This document shows, piece after piece, positions 12,836-12,876 of a stretch of DNA of 12,876 nucleotides. A program made the translations under genes and the position numbers. Origin of the DNA: Pacificimonas sp036351775 (lineage in GTDB: Bacteria > Pseudomonadota > Alphaproteobacteria > Sphingomonadales > Sphingomonadaceae); contig JAZBPX010000007.1 of assembly GCA_036351775.1 (NCBI GenBank), positions 1 through 12,876 of the forward strand, in the 5' to 3' direction. The notes under the pieces were generated by a model that was given only the letters and a program-made list of their open reading frames with translations, searched no databases and had not been told where the DNA came from. Each line of letters starts with the position of its first letter. Within the stretch, counting starts at the first letter, position 1.

Positions 12836-12876
12836 GGCTGGCACTGACCCTCGCCGCGGGCGCGCTGGCGCTGACC
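12832..12876 (+). CDS. Start of a probable exported protein (partial, cut by window end)
   Basis: GTG at 12832 overlaps the TGA of the helix-hairpin-helix gene (GTGA, 12832-12835) and opens a frame of 15 codons to the end of the window. The translation MRLALTLAAGALALT is a basic residue followed by a hydrophobic core, like the start of a signal peptide. Nothing more can be said about the product. Confidence 0.6.
   Translation, partial: MRLALTLAAGALALT

Noticed and set aside
11045..12844. 599-codon minus-strand open frame opposite the dehydrogenase and the helix-hairpin-helix gene
   Set aside because: It spans two well-supported plus-strand genes, is rich in Arg, His and Gln as antisense frames of GC-rich genes are, and has no recognisable domain.

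Overview
The window is a high-GC, densely packed bacterial chromosome segment. Protein sequences (adenosylhomocysteinase, YqgE/UPF0301, aspartate-semialdehyde dehydrogenase, a YjdF-like DUF2238 protein) and two families of chromosomal palindromic repeats look alphaproteobacterial, most like Sphingomonadales. This placement comes from recalled sequence character, not from a database search. There is no rRNA, tRNA, CRISPR array, prophage or insertion sequence. Most of the window is ordinary core metabolism with one small accessory island.

Layout, left to right. 1-90: two terminator-like hairpins. 91-2179 (minus): ahcY, with a perfect 20-bp palindrome in its promoter region, preceded by the UPF0301 gene yqgE. 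2344-2826 (plus): a type II peroxiredoxin. 2827-3120: a non-coding stretch with several hairpins. 3121-4302 (plus): an SDR oxidoreductase with a membrane segment and a Gly/Arg-rich tail. 4324-6438 (minus): a tight three-gene unit in transcription order HCCA-isomerase-like DsbA-fold protein, DUF2238 membrane protein, alpha/beta hydrolase. 6514-8026 (plus): small two-helix membrane protein, YbjQ-family protein and glutaminase, ending in an intrinsic terminator. 8079-8327: two different long inverted repeats side by side. 8357-9109 (minus): a second, NAD-type SDR. 9231-9772 (plus): a ribbon-helix-helix antitoxin and ParE/RelE-like toxin pair with a clear sigma-70 promoter and an overlapping inverted repeat. 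9779-10801 (minus): asd. 10922-12172 (plus): a glutamate dehydrogenase-type enzyme. 12230-12835 (plus): a membrane-anchored helix-hairpin-helix protein. 12832-12876: the first 15 codons of a probable exported protein.

Functionally, ahcY recycles S-adenosylhomocysteine, and its palindrome looks like the operator of an ArsR/SahR-type regulator of the methyl cycle. Glutaminase, the glutamate dehydrogenase and asd all touch glutamate or aspartate-family metabolism, but they lie in separate transcription units, so a joint system is not shown. I see no convincing new multi-gene system. The best leads are the ahcY operator, the toxin-antitoxin control region, the paired repeats, and a few uncharacterised membrane proteins in conserved-looking operons.
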